From assembly GCF_003061515.1 (NCBI RefSeq), contig NZ_CP028924.1, forward strand, positions 3,596,001 to 3,660,000: DNA of 64,000 bases. Direction: 5' to 3'. Shown piece by piece: positions 28,049 to 36,490 of the stretch (the first letter of the stretch is position 1; each line of letters begins with the position of its first letter). The notes beneath the pieces were generated by a model. It was given only the letters and a program-made list of their open reading frames with translations, was not told the origin of the DNA and ran no database searches. This DNA comes from Colwellia sp. Arc7-D (GTDB lineage: Bacteria; Pseudomonadota; Gammaproteobacteria; Enterobacterales; Alteromonadaceae). The translations under genes were made by a program, and so were the position numbers.

Positions 28049-28848
28049 GTGGAATTTTCAAGTATCACTGCATTTACTGCCTTTGTTTGTTACAGCGTAG
28101 CGACGATATCAATTTTATCTCGCTTGTTTCACCCGAAAGGCCCGAATATCATTATTACCTTAATTTTTGCTTCTTTAGCGATTATTTTTCATGTTTTAAG
28201 CAGTTCTCAGTTTTTAAATTCTCACAACCACCTTAACTTCTCATTGCCTAATGTCGTCTCTTTAGTCAGTTTAATTATTACTCTTGTTATTTCAGCTGTT
28301 GCATTGCGTTTTAAGGTGAATTTATTATTACCGGGTATTTATGGCTTTGCTGGCCTTTGGCAGCTCAGCATGATTTTTATCTCACCGGTGAGTAATTTAG
28401 AAATTGTTTCAGATAAAATCGCCATGCTAAGCCACATTACGCTAGCACTTATTGCGTATTGTATCCTTGTAATAGCGACACTATATGCCTTTCAAGTTGC
28501 TTATATTAATACCAAATTAAAGAGTAAAAACTTCCAAGCAGTTCATCATTTACCTCCCTTAATGCAAGTAGAACAACAGTTATTTATTATTTTGTTAATG
28601 GGTAGTATTTGTTTATTACTGAGCCAAGTTATTGGTTTTATATTTCTCGACGGTATGATTTCAAAAGAAAACGCGCATAAAACAATTTTATCATTAATCG
28701 CCTGTGTAATTTATTTCGTCACCTTATGGGGCATTTTAAATTAGGCTGGCGTGGTCAGCGCGTTCTAACATTAACGGTCATTGCGACCTTTTTACTTACA
28801 TTGGCTTATTTTGGTAGCCGATTTGTGAAAGAATTTCTCTTATTATAA
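28049..28848 (+). CDS. ypjD: Cytochrome c assembly (CcsA-like) protein YpjD, broken by a one-base deletion
   Basis: The first frame gives 231 residues of an eight-helix membrane protein and stops at 28742-28744. A second frame continues with HFKLGWRGQRVLTLTVI...LAYFGSRFVKEFLLL to 28848. That is the expected C-terminus of this family (a G-W-R-G-R/Q motif, then a last helix with LAYFGS). The frames join at GGGG (28728-28731), so restoring one G gives about 266 residues, the normal YpjD length. Start GTG at 28049. YpjD sits between ffh and the CorB/CorC gene, as in many gammaproteobacteria. Either a real frameshift or a homopolymer sequencing error. Confidence 0.82.
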
Positions 28849-28930
28849 ATTTTAGCGTATAAGTTAACTTTGTATTACTTTTCCGCTCTGGCGCTGTAAT
28901 ACTTATTATCATTAATATATAGGATCCCTT

Positions 28931-30208
28931 TTGGATAACATCTCTACCGATATGCTGTTTGTCGTGCTCGGCATTCTCATATTTATATCAGCCTATTTCT
29001 CAGGCTCTGAAACGGGCATGATGTCGATCAACCGATATCGATTAAAACACTTAGAAAAACAACATCACCGTGGCGCAAAACGGGTAAGTAAGTTACTTGC
29101 TAAACCTGATAAATTAATTGGCTTGATATTAATTGGTAATAATCTGGTCAATATCTTTGCGACCCTTATCACGGGTATTATTGCACAACGTTTATATGGC
29201 GATGCTGGAGTTTTTTACTCTGGGTTATTACTCACACTCGTTATATTAATATTTGCCGAAATCACACCAAAAACCTTAGCGGCTTTGTATCCAGAAAAAG
29301 TCGCTTTTCCAAGCTCATTTATTCTAACGATACTGCTAAAGCTGCTCTACCCTTTCGTTATTGCGGTAAATTGGATCACCAATGGCATATTAGCCATATT
29401 AGGCATAAGCTCTGAGCAAAGAGAGCAACACAGCTTGAGCTCTGAAGAATTACGTACAGTGGTTAATGAGTCTGGCGCGTTATTAAAGTCAAAAGATCAA
29501 GATATGTTAGTCGGTATTCTTGATTTAGAAAATGTGACTGTTGAAGATATTATGATCCCTCGTAATGAACTCGTCGGCATTGATATCAATAACGAATGGA
29601 AACGTATTCAAAAGCAACTCACTCAGTCAAATCATACTCGAGTATTACTATATCGTGACAACATTGACGATGTTGTGGGTTATGTTCATGTGCGTGATGC
29701 TTTACGTCTCGTATCGAAAGAACAATTTACCAAAGCAACCTTACTGCGTGCTGTGCGAGAAATTTACTTTATACCTGAGGGTACACCACTTAATGTGCAA
29801 CTATTAAAGTTTCAACATGCGAAAGAGCGTCTTGGTTTAGTTGTAGATGAATATGGTGATATTCAAGGTTTAGTCACCTTAGAAGATATACTGGAAGAGA
29901 TAGTGGGTGACTTTACTACCACTATGACACCTACCACCAGTGACGAAGTTAACATTCAACCTGATGGCAGTTATTTAGTTGATGGTAGCGCAACCGTACG
30001 CGACGTGAATAAAGAAATGACCTGGAGCTTTCCTACTGACGGGCCAAAAACTATAAATGGCTTAATATTAGAATACCTTGAAGATATTCCTGAGGCGAAT
30101 CTAAGCGTAAGAATATCTGGTTATCCGCTTGAGATTATCGAAGTTAAAGACAATATGATCAAAACAGTTAGAATTTTACCCGATTTCTATGACGGTATTA
30201 ATTCATAA
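28931..30208 (+). CDS. CNNM/CorC family transporter with CBS domains (YfjD/CorB-like)
   Basis: 425 residues from a TTG at 28931 (AGGAT eight bases upstream). The N-terminal DUF21/CNNM membrane domain (about 1-190) contains AYFSGSETGMMSINRYRL. A CBS pair (about 200-325) contains VEDIMIPRNELVGI and GLVTLEDILEEIVGDF. The C-terminal transporter-associated CorC_HlyC domain (about 340-420) completes it. The family handles Mg2+ or Co2+ efflux or resistance. It follows ypjD in the same direction and has a terminator. Confidence 0.9.
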   Translation: MDNISTDMLFVVLGILIFISAYFSGSETGMMSINRYRLKHLEKQHHRGAKRVSKLLAKPDKLIGLILIGNNLVNIFATLITGIIAQRLYGDAGVFYSGLLLTLVILIFAEITPKTLAALYPEKVAFPSSFILTILLKLLYPFVIAVNWITNGILAILGISSEQREQHSLSSEELRTVVNESGALLKSKDQDMLVGILDLENVTVEDIMIPRNELVGIDINNEWKRIQKQLTQSNHTRVLLYRDNIDDVVGYVHVRDALRLVSKEQFTKATLLRAVREIYFIPEGTPLNVQLLKFQHAKERLGLVVDEYGDIQGLVTLEDILEEIVGDFTTTMTPTTSDEVNIQPDGSYLVDGSATVRDVNKEMTWSFPTDGPKTINGLILEYLEDIPEANLSVRISGYPLEIIEVKDNMIKTVRILPDFYDGINS

Positions 30209-30235
30209 TAATATTGCGTTACTTATCTCTATAAA

Positions 30236-30273
30236 GGACAGTTCTGATTTAGTATCAGCGCTGTCTTTTTTTT
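30236..30273 (+). terminator. Intrinsic terminator after the CorC-family gene
   Basis: GGACAG (30236-30241) pairs with CTGTC (30261-30265), with an inner CTGAT/ATCAG pair, followed by eight or more T's from 30265. Confidence 0.8.
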
Positions 30274-31099
30274 ATTCACACCTGCAGCAGAAACACCTCC
30301 TTAGCATCTCTAACAGTTTTAATACTGCTCCTGATTAGTCATAAAGCTAGCTGATATTTTTTGCTAGCAATACAAAAGCAGCGGCTTTGTTAGGGTTATT
30401 CGTATAACTACTCCTATGATTAATCGAAAGGTGATGCAGCCTGCCTTAAAACAGCCTAAAAAGTATCAGTTCTCTATTCTCTAATAAGGCATTCAAAACA
30501 GTGTACAGCCTGATCGTAAGCTTGGCACTGAAAGCATAATGTCAAACAGTAAATGTTTTATTGTGGATAGAAATAATTTGATGGGAAGTTAATAACAAAG
30601 TTATACACAGCTTTAGATCAGGGGATTAAGTTTCCACAATTTCTGTGGATAACAATTGCAAGCCCTATTGGAAAGCGACTTTGTATTTTGCAATCAATTT
30701 TTAGTAAAAAAAGGAAGTTTTTTATTAAATTTATGTTGCATATTTGCTAGCCCTTATTCACGTTGATTCCCCAAAAAATAATGTTTTTTTTATCAACTTT
30801 GGCAAGAACTATGCAGTAATAATTACTCTAATACTGGCTTTAAATTACCATTAGAAATTACTGATTTTGGAAACATCCATTGGGTCAAACGATTATCAAA
30901 GTGCCTGCCTTTGAAGTTTGCATTTGCTGATACATATTGGATGTCATATGTAACAGGGGTTCAACAGAAGTAGTAATAAGTGCAGTAATTAATTTATAAA
31001 TGCGTGGTACTGATAAGTTATTTAGAATATAGAAAATTAAGACTTAGCCAAAGAGCAGATATTGATTATAGGTTGTAAGGAAGAGCCAACAGCGAGGAA
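30274..31099. other. Gene-poor AT-rich region with DnaA-box cluster
   Basis: More than 800 bp without a convincing gene. The only recognisable signals are the DnaA-box-like 9-mers at 30562-30652 (listed separately) and AT-rich stretches around 30700-30790. One frame on the plus strand stays open from about 30790 to 30973, but it lacks a start codon and a ribosome site. Confidence 0.5.
30562..30652. promoter_or_regulatory. Cluster of three DnaA-box-like sites
   Basis: TGTGGATAG (30562-30570), TTATACACA (30601-30609) and TGTGGATAA (30644-30652). The last is a perfect inverted TTATCCACA; the other two differ by one base. Three such sites in 91 bp of non-coding DNA suggest DnaA binding. The neighbours are not those of a normal oriC (no mnmG, mioC or dnaA), so a DnaA-titrating or DnaA-reactivating site is a better guess than an origin. 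Confidence 0.5.
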
Positions 31100-31201
31100 G
31101 TGTCAAAAAGTAAGGAGCTTAAGAAAGCATATAAAATGAGAGGTATTAACTGGCATGCCTCTCATAAAGCTAAATATAAAGCGCTAGTCCTCAAAGAATA
31201 A
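31100..31201 (+). CDS. Possible small basic protein (33 residues)
   Basis: A GTG-started frame preceded by GAGGAA, encoding MSKSKELKKAYKMRG then INWHASHKAKYKALVLKE. The composition is clearly protein-like (basic, with W and H, no low-complexity run), but it is short. The frame overlaps the 3' end of the convergent lipoprotein gene by 18 bp, and the ribosome site is very close to the GTG. I do not recognise a family. An inverted repeat (31136-31143 with 31158-31165) lies inside it and may instead be the lipoprotein gene's terminator. Confidence 0.35.
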   Translation: MSKSKELKKAYKMRGINWHASHKAKYKALVLKE

Positions 31202-31807
31202 GCGCCATAACCAGCCATGATCAAGCTCTTTTTCACAACTTTTTAGCTGGCTAGAATAACGTTTAGCACGGCTATCTACCTTTCGGGCAACCTTAGTTAA
31301 CCAAGCTTTTTTCTTATATGTTTTACGCTTAAAACCACCCCAGCCCTCATGATAGTTTAAATATTGGCTGTAAGCGTCCCATTTAGATACTTTATTAATT
31401 TTTTGAGTTTTATAAATAAACCAACCCATAAAGTCCATTGCATCGTCAAAATCATCACGATCCGCACCTGAGTTATCTGTTTCTCTGGTGTAATCTTCCC
31501 AAGTCATAGTTTTTGCCTGTGAGTAGCCATAGGCGGTACTCACTCGACCCCATGGAATAAACCCGAGTAAATAATCTCTAGGAGGCAGAGCACCCGCTTT
31601 AAATGAGCTTTCTTGATACATCATACTCATAGGAACATGAATAGGTACTCCCCATCTCTCGCGCATATCTTTTGCAGCAAAGTACCATCCTCTATGTTCT
31701 CGAAATATTTCGCAGAGGTTTTCAGGATTTTTTGGTGGACTTGTCGCACAACTCGATAAGGTTATACAGGCTAACGCAGAAATAATGAAAGTTTTGAAAA
31801 AAGTCAT
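31184..31807 (-). CDS. Lytic-transglycosylase-like lipoprotein
   Basis: 207 residues. Signal peptide with lipobox LSSCATS (cysteine near residue 19). The body contains MMYQESSFKAGALPPRDY, where the glutamate sits like the catalytic Glu of soluble lytic transglycosylases (E-S-S-F), then AYGYSQAKTMTWEDY and YLNYHEGWGGF. It fits an SLT-fold lipoprotein family of gammaproteobacteria that probably cuts or binds peptidoglycan. It ends in an aromatic, acidic tail. Single gene. Confidence 0.75.
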   Translation of the reverse strand: MTFFKTFIISALACITLSSCATSPPKNPENLCEIFREHRGWYFAAKDMRERWGVPIHVPMSMMYQESSFKAGALPPRDYLLGFIPWGRVSTAYGYSQAKTMTWEDYTRETDNSGADRDDFDDAMDFMGWFIYKTQKINKVSKWDAYSQYLNYHEGWGGFKRKTYKKKAWLTKVARKVDSRAKRYSSQLKSCEKELDHGWLWRLFFED

Positions 31808-32148
31808 GAACGCGGTTACTTAGTGTTGAATTGTTAATATCATGCCAGAATATTTGTTATTTATCATGATAATGTCATCAAATATTCAACTTTTATATCG
31901 CAAGATTTTTTACCTTACTTTTTTAGGACAGTTAACAACACCAATAACTTTAGTATTTAGTTACACCATTGACTGGAAATTAATTACTTTATTTTCCTGA
32001 GTCGCACTTTCTTTATCGTTAGCCTTTTAAACCGATAATGTTTTTTATTTGAAGCGTCTGGCTTTAAAAACACACCTAGCAATGTAAATAAGTATTTTAT
32101 TTTTAAATCAGTAAATTAGATATAAAAGAAGAGTGATAAGTATTTAAT
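31808..32148. other. Intergenic region upstream of the lipoprotein gene
   Basis: About 340 bp, AT-rich, containing the lipoprotein promoter. A 52-codon plus-strand frame (31842-32000) starts with ATG and encodes a hydrophobic peptide, but it has no ribosome site and no family resemblance, so I do not call it. Confidence 0.4.
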
Positions 32149-32306
32149 GGGGAGGCGTTTATTGCATCGAAAATTAACAGAAAAAAAATTATTCGTATAA
32201 ATAATGAACTACGACCAATTTGGTTGGTCATAATACATGAAAGCGAAACCTCCCTGGACTGCTTTCTTATTATTTCCAGCGCGTTACCTTAACGCGCTTT
32301 TTTTTT
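32149..32306 (+). ncRNA. Candidate small RNA with its own terminator
   Basis: A plus-strand intrinsic terminator, stem AGCGCGTT (32278-32285) with AACGCGCT (32291-32298) and nine T's, has no plus-strand gene before it: both flanking genes are on the minus strand. Upstream, GGGAGG (32150-32155) plus TTT can pair with AAA plus CCTCCC (32249-32254), enclosing a second hairpin GACCAA/TTGGTC (32213-32229). A structured transcript of about 160 nt ending at a strong terminator is the simplest reading. I cannot match it to a known sRNA family, and the promoter is not certain. Confidence 0.45.
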
Positions 32307-32371
32307 GCCTGCTATTTATCTAATAGATATTCCTGCTTTATCAGCACAAACCTGAATAGAATTAAGCTTAA

Positions 32372-33952
32372 TCAGGAAAAATAATTTTGTAGGAAAGTAT
32401 CAAAATCAACGTTATCACTTTGCTCTATTTCAGCTTGTTTATTCAGTGAGTCTGCGACTGATTTAATAAAGTATTCCTCATTAAATGCTTGGTAGTCATT
32501 ACCTAAAAGTTGTTGGCGATAATCTGTTGCCTTTTTAAGTGCCATTTGCGTTAAAGATTGATTATCGTTAACAACAGCAGATAAAATTTGAGCTGAAGGC
32601 GTTAAACTAGCGTCATTAATTTTAGCCGCTTCATTTGCAAGCACTTGAGTGTATAAATGACTGTCATTTGCTTCATCTAACAACGTTGCTACACTCGCTA
32701 ATTTAGCGAAAATTTCATTGCCCCATTGTTTAACAGATTTTTCTATGGCGTTTTCACCCGAGGTGTCACGCAGCAATAACGTTGGATCACGTCCGCGTAT
32801 CACAATAGCGTCCATGTTTTCTTCGGTAATTTCTTGTGATTTACAATCAAGTATCGAGCTAGGTTCAAGCATACAAAAAGTAAGAAAAACATCTAAAAAT
32901 CTCACTTGTTCAGTAGTAATACCTGTTGCTGAAAATGGATTAACATCAAGCGCTCTAACTTCAATATATTCAACGCCTCTATTTCTCAAGGCTTCAGATG
33001 GTTTCTCGCCAGGTTTCGCAACACACTTAGGTCGAACAGGTGCATACAATTCATTTTCAATTTGTAAAACATTACTGTTAAGTTGTTGGTATTTGCCATC
33101 GACTTTAATGCCAATTTTTTCGAATTTCTTTGAGGGTAAATTAATGGCATTTTTTACCCCATCTAAATAACCCGAAAGGTTGTTATAACAAATTTGCAAC
33201 GAAGATTGTTCGCTATTGGTATAACCTAAATCGCTCATACGTAAAGACGTTGCATGTTCTAGATACAAATAGCCTTTACCGGTTTTTTTAAACGGTAAAT
33301 CTGTAGGTTTATTTTTTAAAAATGAACCACAAATAGCGGGAGAACTTCCGTATAAGTATGGAATAAGCCAACAAAAGCGTTTGTAGTTTCTCAGTAATGC
33401 AAAATATTTATCAGAGATGTAATCATCAAGTACATCACTATTTTGTTCAATTTTTTGCATTGATTGGAAAAAGCTTTTTGGGAATGAAAAGTTAAAATGT
33501 ATACCTGAAATAACCTGCATCATACTGCCATAGCGATTTTTCAAGCCTTGGCGATATACGGTTTTCATTTTACCAACATTAGATTTACCAAATTGGGCTA
33601 AAGGTATTTTATCGTCATCATCAACAAAACAAGGCATGCTCATCGGCCACAGTAACTCGCCATCAAGCTGACTTAAGGTAAATTTTTGTACATCTTCTAA
33701 TTGGGCAATAACTGTTTCAGGTTTATGGCTAACAGGCGTAATAAACTCCATCAGTGTTTCTGAGTAGTCTGTTGTAATATTAGGATGTGTTAGCGCAGCG
33801 CCTAATCGTTCACTGTGACCGCGTTCAGACAAACGTCCTTGTGGCAGCACTCGAAGTGCTTCACGTTCTATACCTCGACCAAATTGGCTTAAAGAAGATT
33901 GATGCTTTGGTTCGGTAAAAGCCGAGATATATTCGTTTAGTGATAATGTCAA
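32372..33952 (-). CDS. gshA: Glutamate-cysteine ligase
   Basis: 526 residues, close to the E. coli type-1 enzyme. Motifs: GRGIEREALRVLPQGRLSERGH near the N-terminus, ITTDYSETLMEFITP, QVISGIHFNFSFP, ATSLRMSDLGYTN, and RNRGVEYIEVRALDVNPFS. It ligates glutamate and cysteine with ATP, the first step of glutathione synthesis. gshB is not in the window. It is monocistronic and divergent from the NhaC gene. Confidence 0.97.
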   Translation of the reverse strand: MTLSLNEYISAFTEPKHQSSLSQFGRGIEREALRVLPQGRLSERGHSERLGAALTHPNITTDYSETLMEFITPVSHKPETVIAQLEDVQKFTLSQLDGELLWPMSMPCFVDDDDKIPLAQFGKSNVGKMKTVYRQGLKNRYGSMMQVISGIHFNFSFPKSFFQSMQKIEQNSDVLDDYISDKYFALLRNYKRFCWLIPYLYGSSPAICGSFLKNKPTDLPFKKTGKGYLYLEHATSLRMSDLGYTNSEQSSLQICYNNLSGYLDGVKNAINLPSKKFEKIGIKVDGKYQQLNSNVLQIENELYAPVRPKCVAKPGEKPSEALRNRGVEYIEVRALDVNPFSATGITTEQVRFLDVFLTFCMLEPSSILDCKSQEITEENMDAIVIRGRDPTLLLRDTSGENAIEKSVKQWGNEIFAKLASVATLLDEANDSHLYTQVLANEAAKINDASLTPSAQILSAVVNDNQSLTQMALKKATDYRQQLLGNDYQAFNEEYFIKSVADSLNKQAEIEQSDNVDFDTFLQNYFS

Positions 33953-34335
33953 AATAGTTCCTGATGCGTTACGCCAGCGAGTAACTGTTATTTAAGGGTG
34001 AAATGTTAATTTTCAATGGCTACCGTGATTTATTATTAACTAAATTTGCATAATAACGAATCAAAAAATAAGTAAGCGAGAAGTTAAAAGTTGATAACTA
34101 TCGCTGAACTCAGCACATTACATTGACAAATATACGATATAATACCACTTTTATCTTTATCGACTCAGATATTGACCCGACTTTATCGATCTATATTTCT
34201 TTTTTAGCTTTTTTATCGCTCGGTTAGCCAAGCATTAAGTTTATTATTGCCTGAGCTTACGGTAAAGTTAGGGGCTTTTAAGTTATAGCCAAACGATTAA
34301 ACTTCTCCGACATAAAATAATAATAAAGGTTTACT
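33953..34335. other. Divergent promoter region gshA / nhaC
   Basis: About 383 bp, AT-rich. TTGACA (around 34123) and TATAAT-like sequence (around 34138) occur but are too close together to act as one promoter. AATAAAGGT precedes the nhaC-type start. No gene or strong hairpin seen. Confidence 0.45.
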
Positions 34336-35694
34336 ATGCAAGACAGCGTTTTTAGCTTACTCCCACCACTTGTCGCTATTGTTATTGCAATATGGCGAAA
34401 AAACGCTCTTTTCGCCCTGCTATCTGGTGTAGCACTTTGTTATTTAATGACCGTAAATGGCAACCCTATCGAAGGTTTAACGGCTACAGTTTTTGGTATT
34501 GGTGGTGTTTTTTCCTCTTTAGGTAACGTTTACATTGTCAGTTTCAGCTTATTAATTGGCGCATTAGTCACCTTAATGAACCAATCAGGCGCGGTGAATG
34601 GTTTTATCAATCACCTTGCTTCGTTAAATTTAGTTAAAAATAGCCGACAAGCCAGTATATTACCAACCGTGATTGGTACATCAATTTTCACCGATACAAA
34701 CTTAAGTATGTTTACCGCTGGCATGGCGAGTCAAAAATTATTTGATCATCATGGAATTAGCCGAGCTAGGCTTGCTTACTTAGTAGATTCAACTTGTGCG
34801 CCAATTAGTATTTTATTTTTAGTTAATGGTTGGGGTGCATATGTTTTAGGTTTGTTGGATGGATATTCATTTGATGACCCTGTGGGGATTTTAATTGGCA
34901 CAATAGGCTATAATTTTTACGCGATCATTGCGGTAGCACTTGCCTATTACACCGCGTTTAGTGGCAAAGTTTTTGGACCATTAAAATACGCTGAATCCGT
35001 GATAGAAGATAAACAAAAAACAACTGTAGACCATATTGCTCCAGCCTATATTATGTGGCTTCCTATGCTAACACTCTTGATAGGTACTTTTATTTTACTG
35101 TGGTTTACGGGTGATGGTGATATTCGCCGAGGCTCAGGTTCTTTTTCAGTATTTTGGTCCGTGGTCACAGCCCTAGTCTTTTTAGTGATATTAATTATGC
35201 ACCGTAAGCTTATGTCACTTGCAGTCATCTTTAAAACTATACTTACTGGCATTAAATACATGTCACCTGCGGTTGCAATTTTAGTATTATCTTTTGCATT
35301 TGGTGATGCTATTAAAGCCTTAGGCACTGGCGTTTATGTCAGCCAATTAATCAATGTTGAAGTACCCTTATATTTAATGGCGCCCATTTTATTTGTAGCT
35401 GCGGCGATTATGGCATTTGCTACAGGCACATCATGGGGTACGTTTGCCATACTTATTCCTATTGCCGTGCCTATTGCTCAACAAAGTGGCTTGCCAATTG
35501 AGTTTTTAGTTGCCGCTGTACTCGGCGGTGGTATATTTGGCGACCATGCTTCACCGATTTCAGACACTACCGTTGTTGCGTCTATTGCCAGTGGTTGTGA
35601 TCATTTTGAACATGTAAAAACGCAACTGCCTTACGCATTGTTTGGCGGTGTTTTAACGCTAATAATTTATATACTCATCGGACTCAGCTTTTAA
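34336..35694 (+). CDS. Na+/H+ antiporter NhaC family protein
   Basis: 452 residues with about eleven helices. NhaC-family segments include SLLPPLVAIVIAIWRKNALFALLSG at the start, GTSIFTDTNLSMFTAGM, STCAPISILFLVNGWGAY, ATGTSWGTFAILIPIAVPIAQ and GGGIFGDHASPISDTTVVASIASG. Members exchange Na+ for H+ or, in the COG1757 branch, transport amino or dicarboxylic acids such as malate or lactate. A sodium-handling role suits a marine cell with a Na+-driven motor. Its stop codon overlaps the start of the pseudouridine synthase gene. Confidence 0.88.
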   Translation: MQDSVFSLLPPLVAIVIAIWRKNALFALLSGVALCYLMTVNGNPIEGLTATVFGIGGVFSSLGNVYIVSFSLLIGALVTLMNQSGAVNGFINHLASLNLVKNSRQASILPTVIGTSIFTDTNLSMFTAGMASQKLFDHHGISRARLAYLVDSTCAPISILFLVNGWGAYVLGLLDGYSFDDPVGILIGTIGYNFYAIIAVALAYYTAFSGKVFGPLKYAESVIEDKQKTTVDHIAPAYIMWLPMLTLLIGTFILLWFTGDGDIRRGSGSFSVFWSVVTALVFLVILIMHRKLMSLAVIFKTILTGIKYMSPAVAILVLSFAFGDAIKALGTGVYVSQLINVEVPLYLMAPILFVAAAIMAFATGTSWGTFAILIPIAVPIAQQSGLPIEFLVAAVLGGGIFGDHASPISDTTVVASIASGCDHFEHVKTQLPYALFGGVLTLIIYILIGLSF

Positions 35695-36398
35695 TGACAG
35701 ATAAACCCATAACGATTGTTGATCACCAAACTGACTTTCTCGTTATTAATAAGCCACAAGGTATGGGTTTTCATGATGAAGAACAAATCGGTAGTGGTTT
35801 TTTTTCAAAAATAAAAGCACAACTTAGCAGTCAGTTTTCGCTTACAGAACTTTATCCTGTTCATCGATTAGACAAAATGACATCAGGGCTGATTATTGTT
35901 GCCAAAAATAGTGCTGCTGCGAGCGCGTTTCAACAGATGTTTGAACAACATCAAGTAGAAAAATATTACCTTGCTATCGCCGAAGGCAAACCGAAGAAAA
36001 AACAAGGATTGATCAAGGGCGATATGGAGAAAAGCCGACGCGGTATGTGGAAATTGCTGCGCACAAATAATAACCCAGCAATTAGTCAATTTTTATCTTT
36101 TACAATAGCACCAAAACAACGACTTTATTTAATCAAACCGCACTCGGGTAAAACCCACCAAATAAGAGTCGCACTGAATAGCGTTGGCGTGCCAATACTG
36201 GGTGATCCACTTTACAACACCAATAGTGTGTCTGATCGAGGTTACCTGCACGCCTTTGCTTTAAAGTTTAGTTTAAATAATCAACAGTTTCAGTATTGTC
36301 TGCCGCCAAGTACGGGGACGTTTTTCAGCCATGAAAACACGGTAGAAGCTATTAATAAAATCACATCTCCTTGGCATCTTTCTTGGCCTAGCCTTTAA
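35694..36398 (+). CDS. RluA family pseudouridine synthase
   Basis: 234 residues. Opening DFLVINKPQGMGFHDE and the catalytic motif VHRLDKMTSGLIIVAKNS (Asp about residue 62) identify the RluA family. KPHSGKTHQIRVALNSVGVPILGDPLY in the C-terminal half is the usual RNA-binding/active-site face. No S4 domain. It isomerises uridine in rRNA or tRNA; the target is not evident. The ATG overlaps the preceding stop by one base, so it is translationally coupled to the antiporter. Confidence 0.9.
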   Translation: MTDKPITIVDHQTDFLVINKPQGMGFHDEEQIGSGFFSKIKAQLSSQFSLTELYPVHRLDKMTSGLIIVAKNSAAASAFQQMFEQHQVEKYYLAIAEGKPKKKQGLIKGDMEKSRRGMWKLLRTNNNPAISQFLSFTIAPKQRLYLIKPHSGKTHQIRVALNSVGVPILGDPLYNTNSVSDRGYLHAFALKFSLNNQQFQYCLPPSTGTFFSHENTVEAINKITSPWHLSWPSL

Positions 36399-36431
36399 GT
36401 TACACTAAAAATTACCGGTATATAAAACAAG

Positions 36432-36457
36432 AAAGGGAGCTAATTAGCTCCCTTTTA
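36432..36457. terminator. Bidirectional terminator
   Basis: AAAGGGAGCT (36432-36441) and AGCTCCCTTT (36446-36455) around AATT, with T's following. It separates the convergent pseudouridine synthase and NSS transporter genes. Confidence 0.8.
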
Positions 36458-36490
36458 CTTTTCAACGCTAAAAGTTACTCGTTGATAATT

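Noticed and set aside
30562..30652. Chromosomal replication origin
   Set aside because: DnaA-like boxes are present, but there are no mnmG, mioC, dnaA or dnaN neighbours, no GATC cluster and no 13-mer repeats. Kept only as a DnaA-binding cluster.
30790..30973. About 60 open codons without a start, possible gene remnant
   Set aside because: No start codon, no ribosome site and no family I can name.
31842..32000. 52-codon ATG frame encoding a hydrophobic peptide
   Set aside because: No ribosome site, no recognisable family, and AT-rich DNA gives hydrophobic frames by chance.
34123..34143. TTGACA and TATAAT upstream of the NhaC gene as a promoter
   Set aside because: The two hexamers are only about 9 bp apart, whereas a sigma-70 promoter needs about 17.
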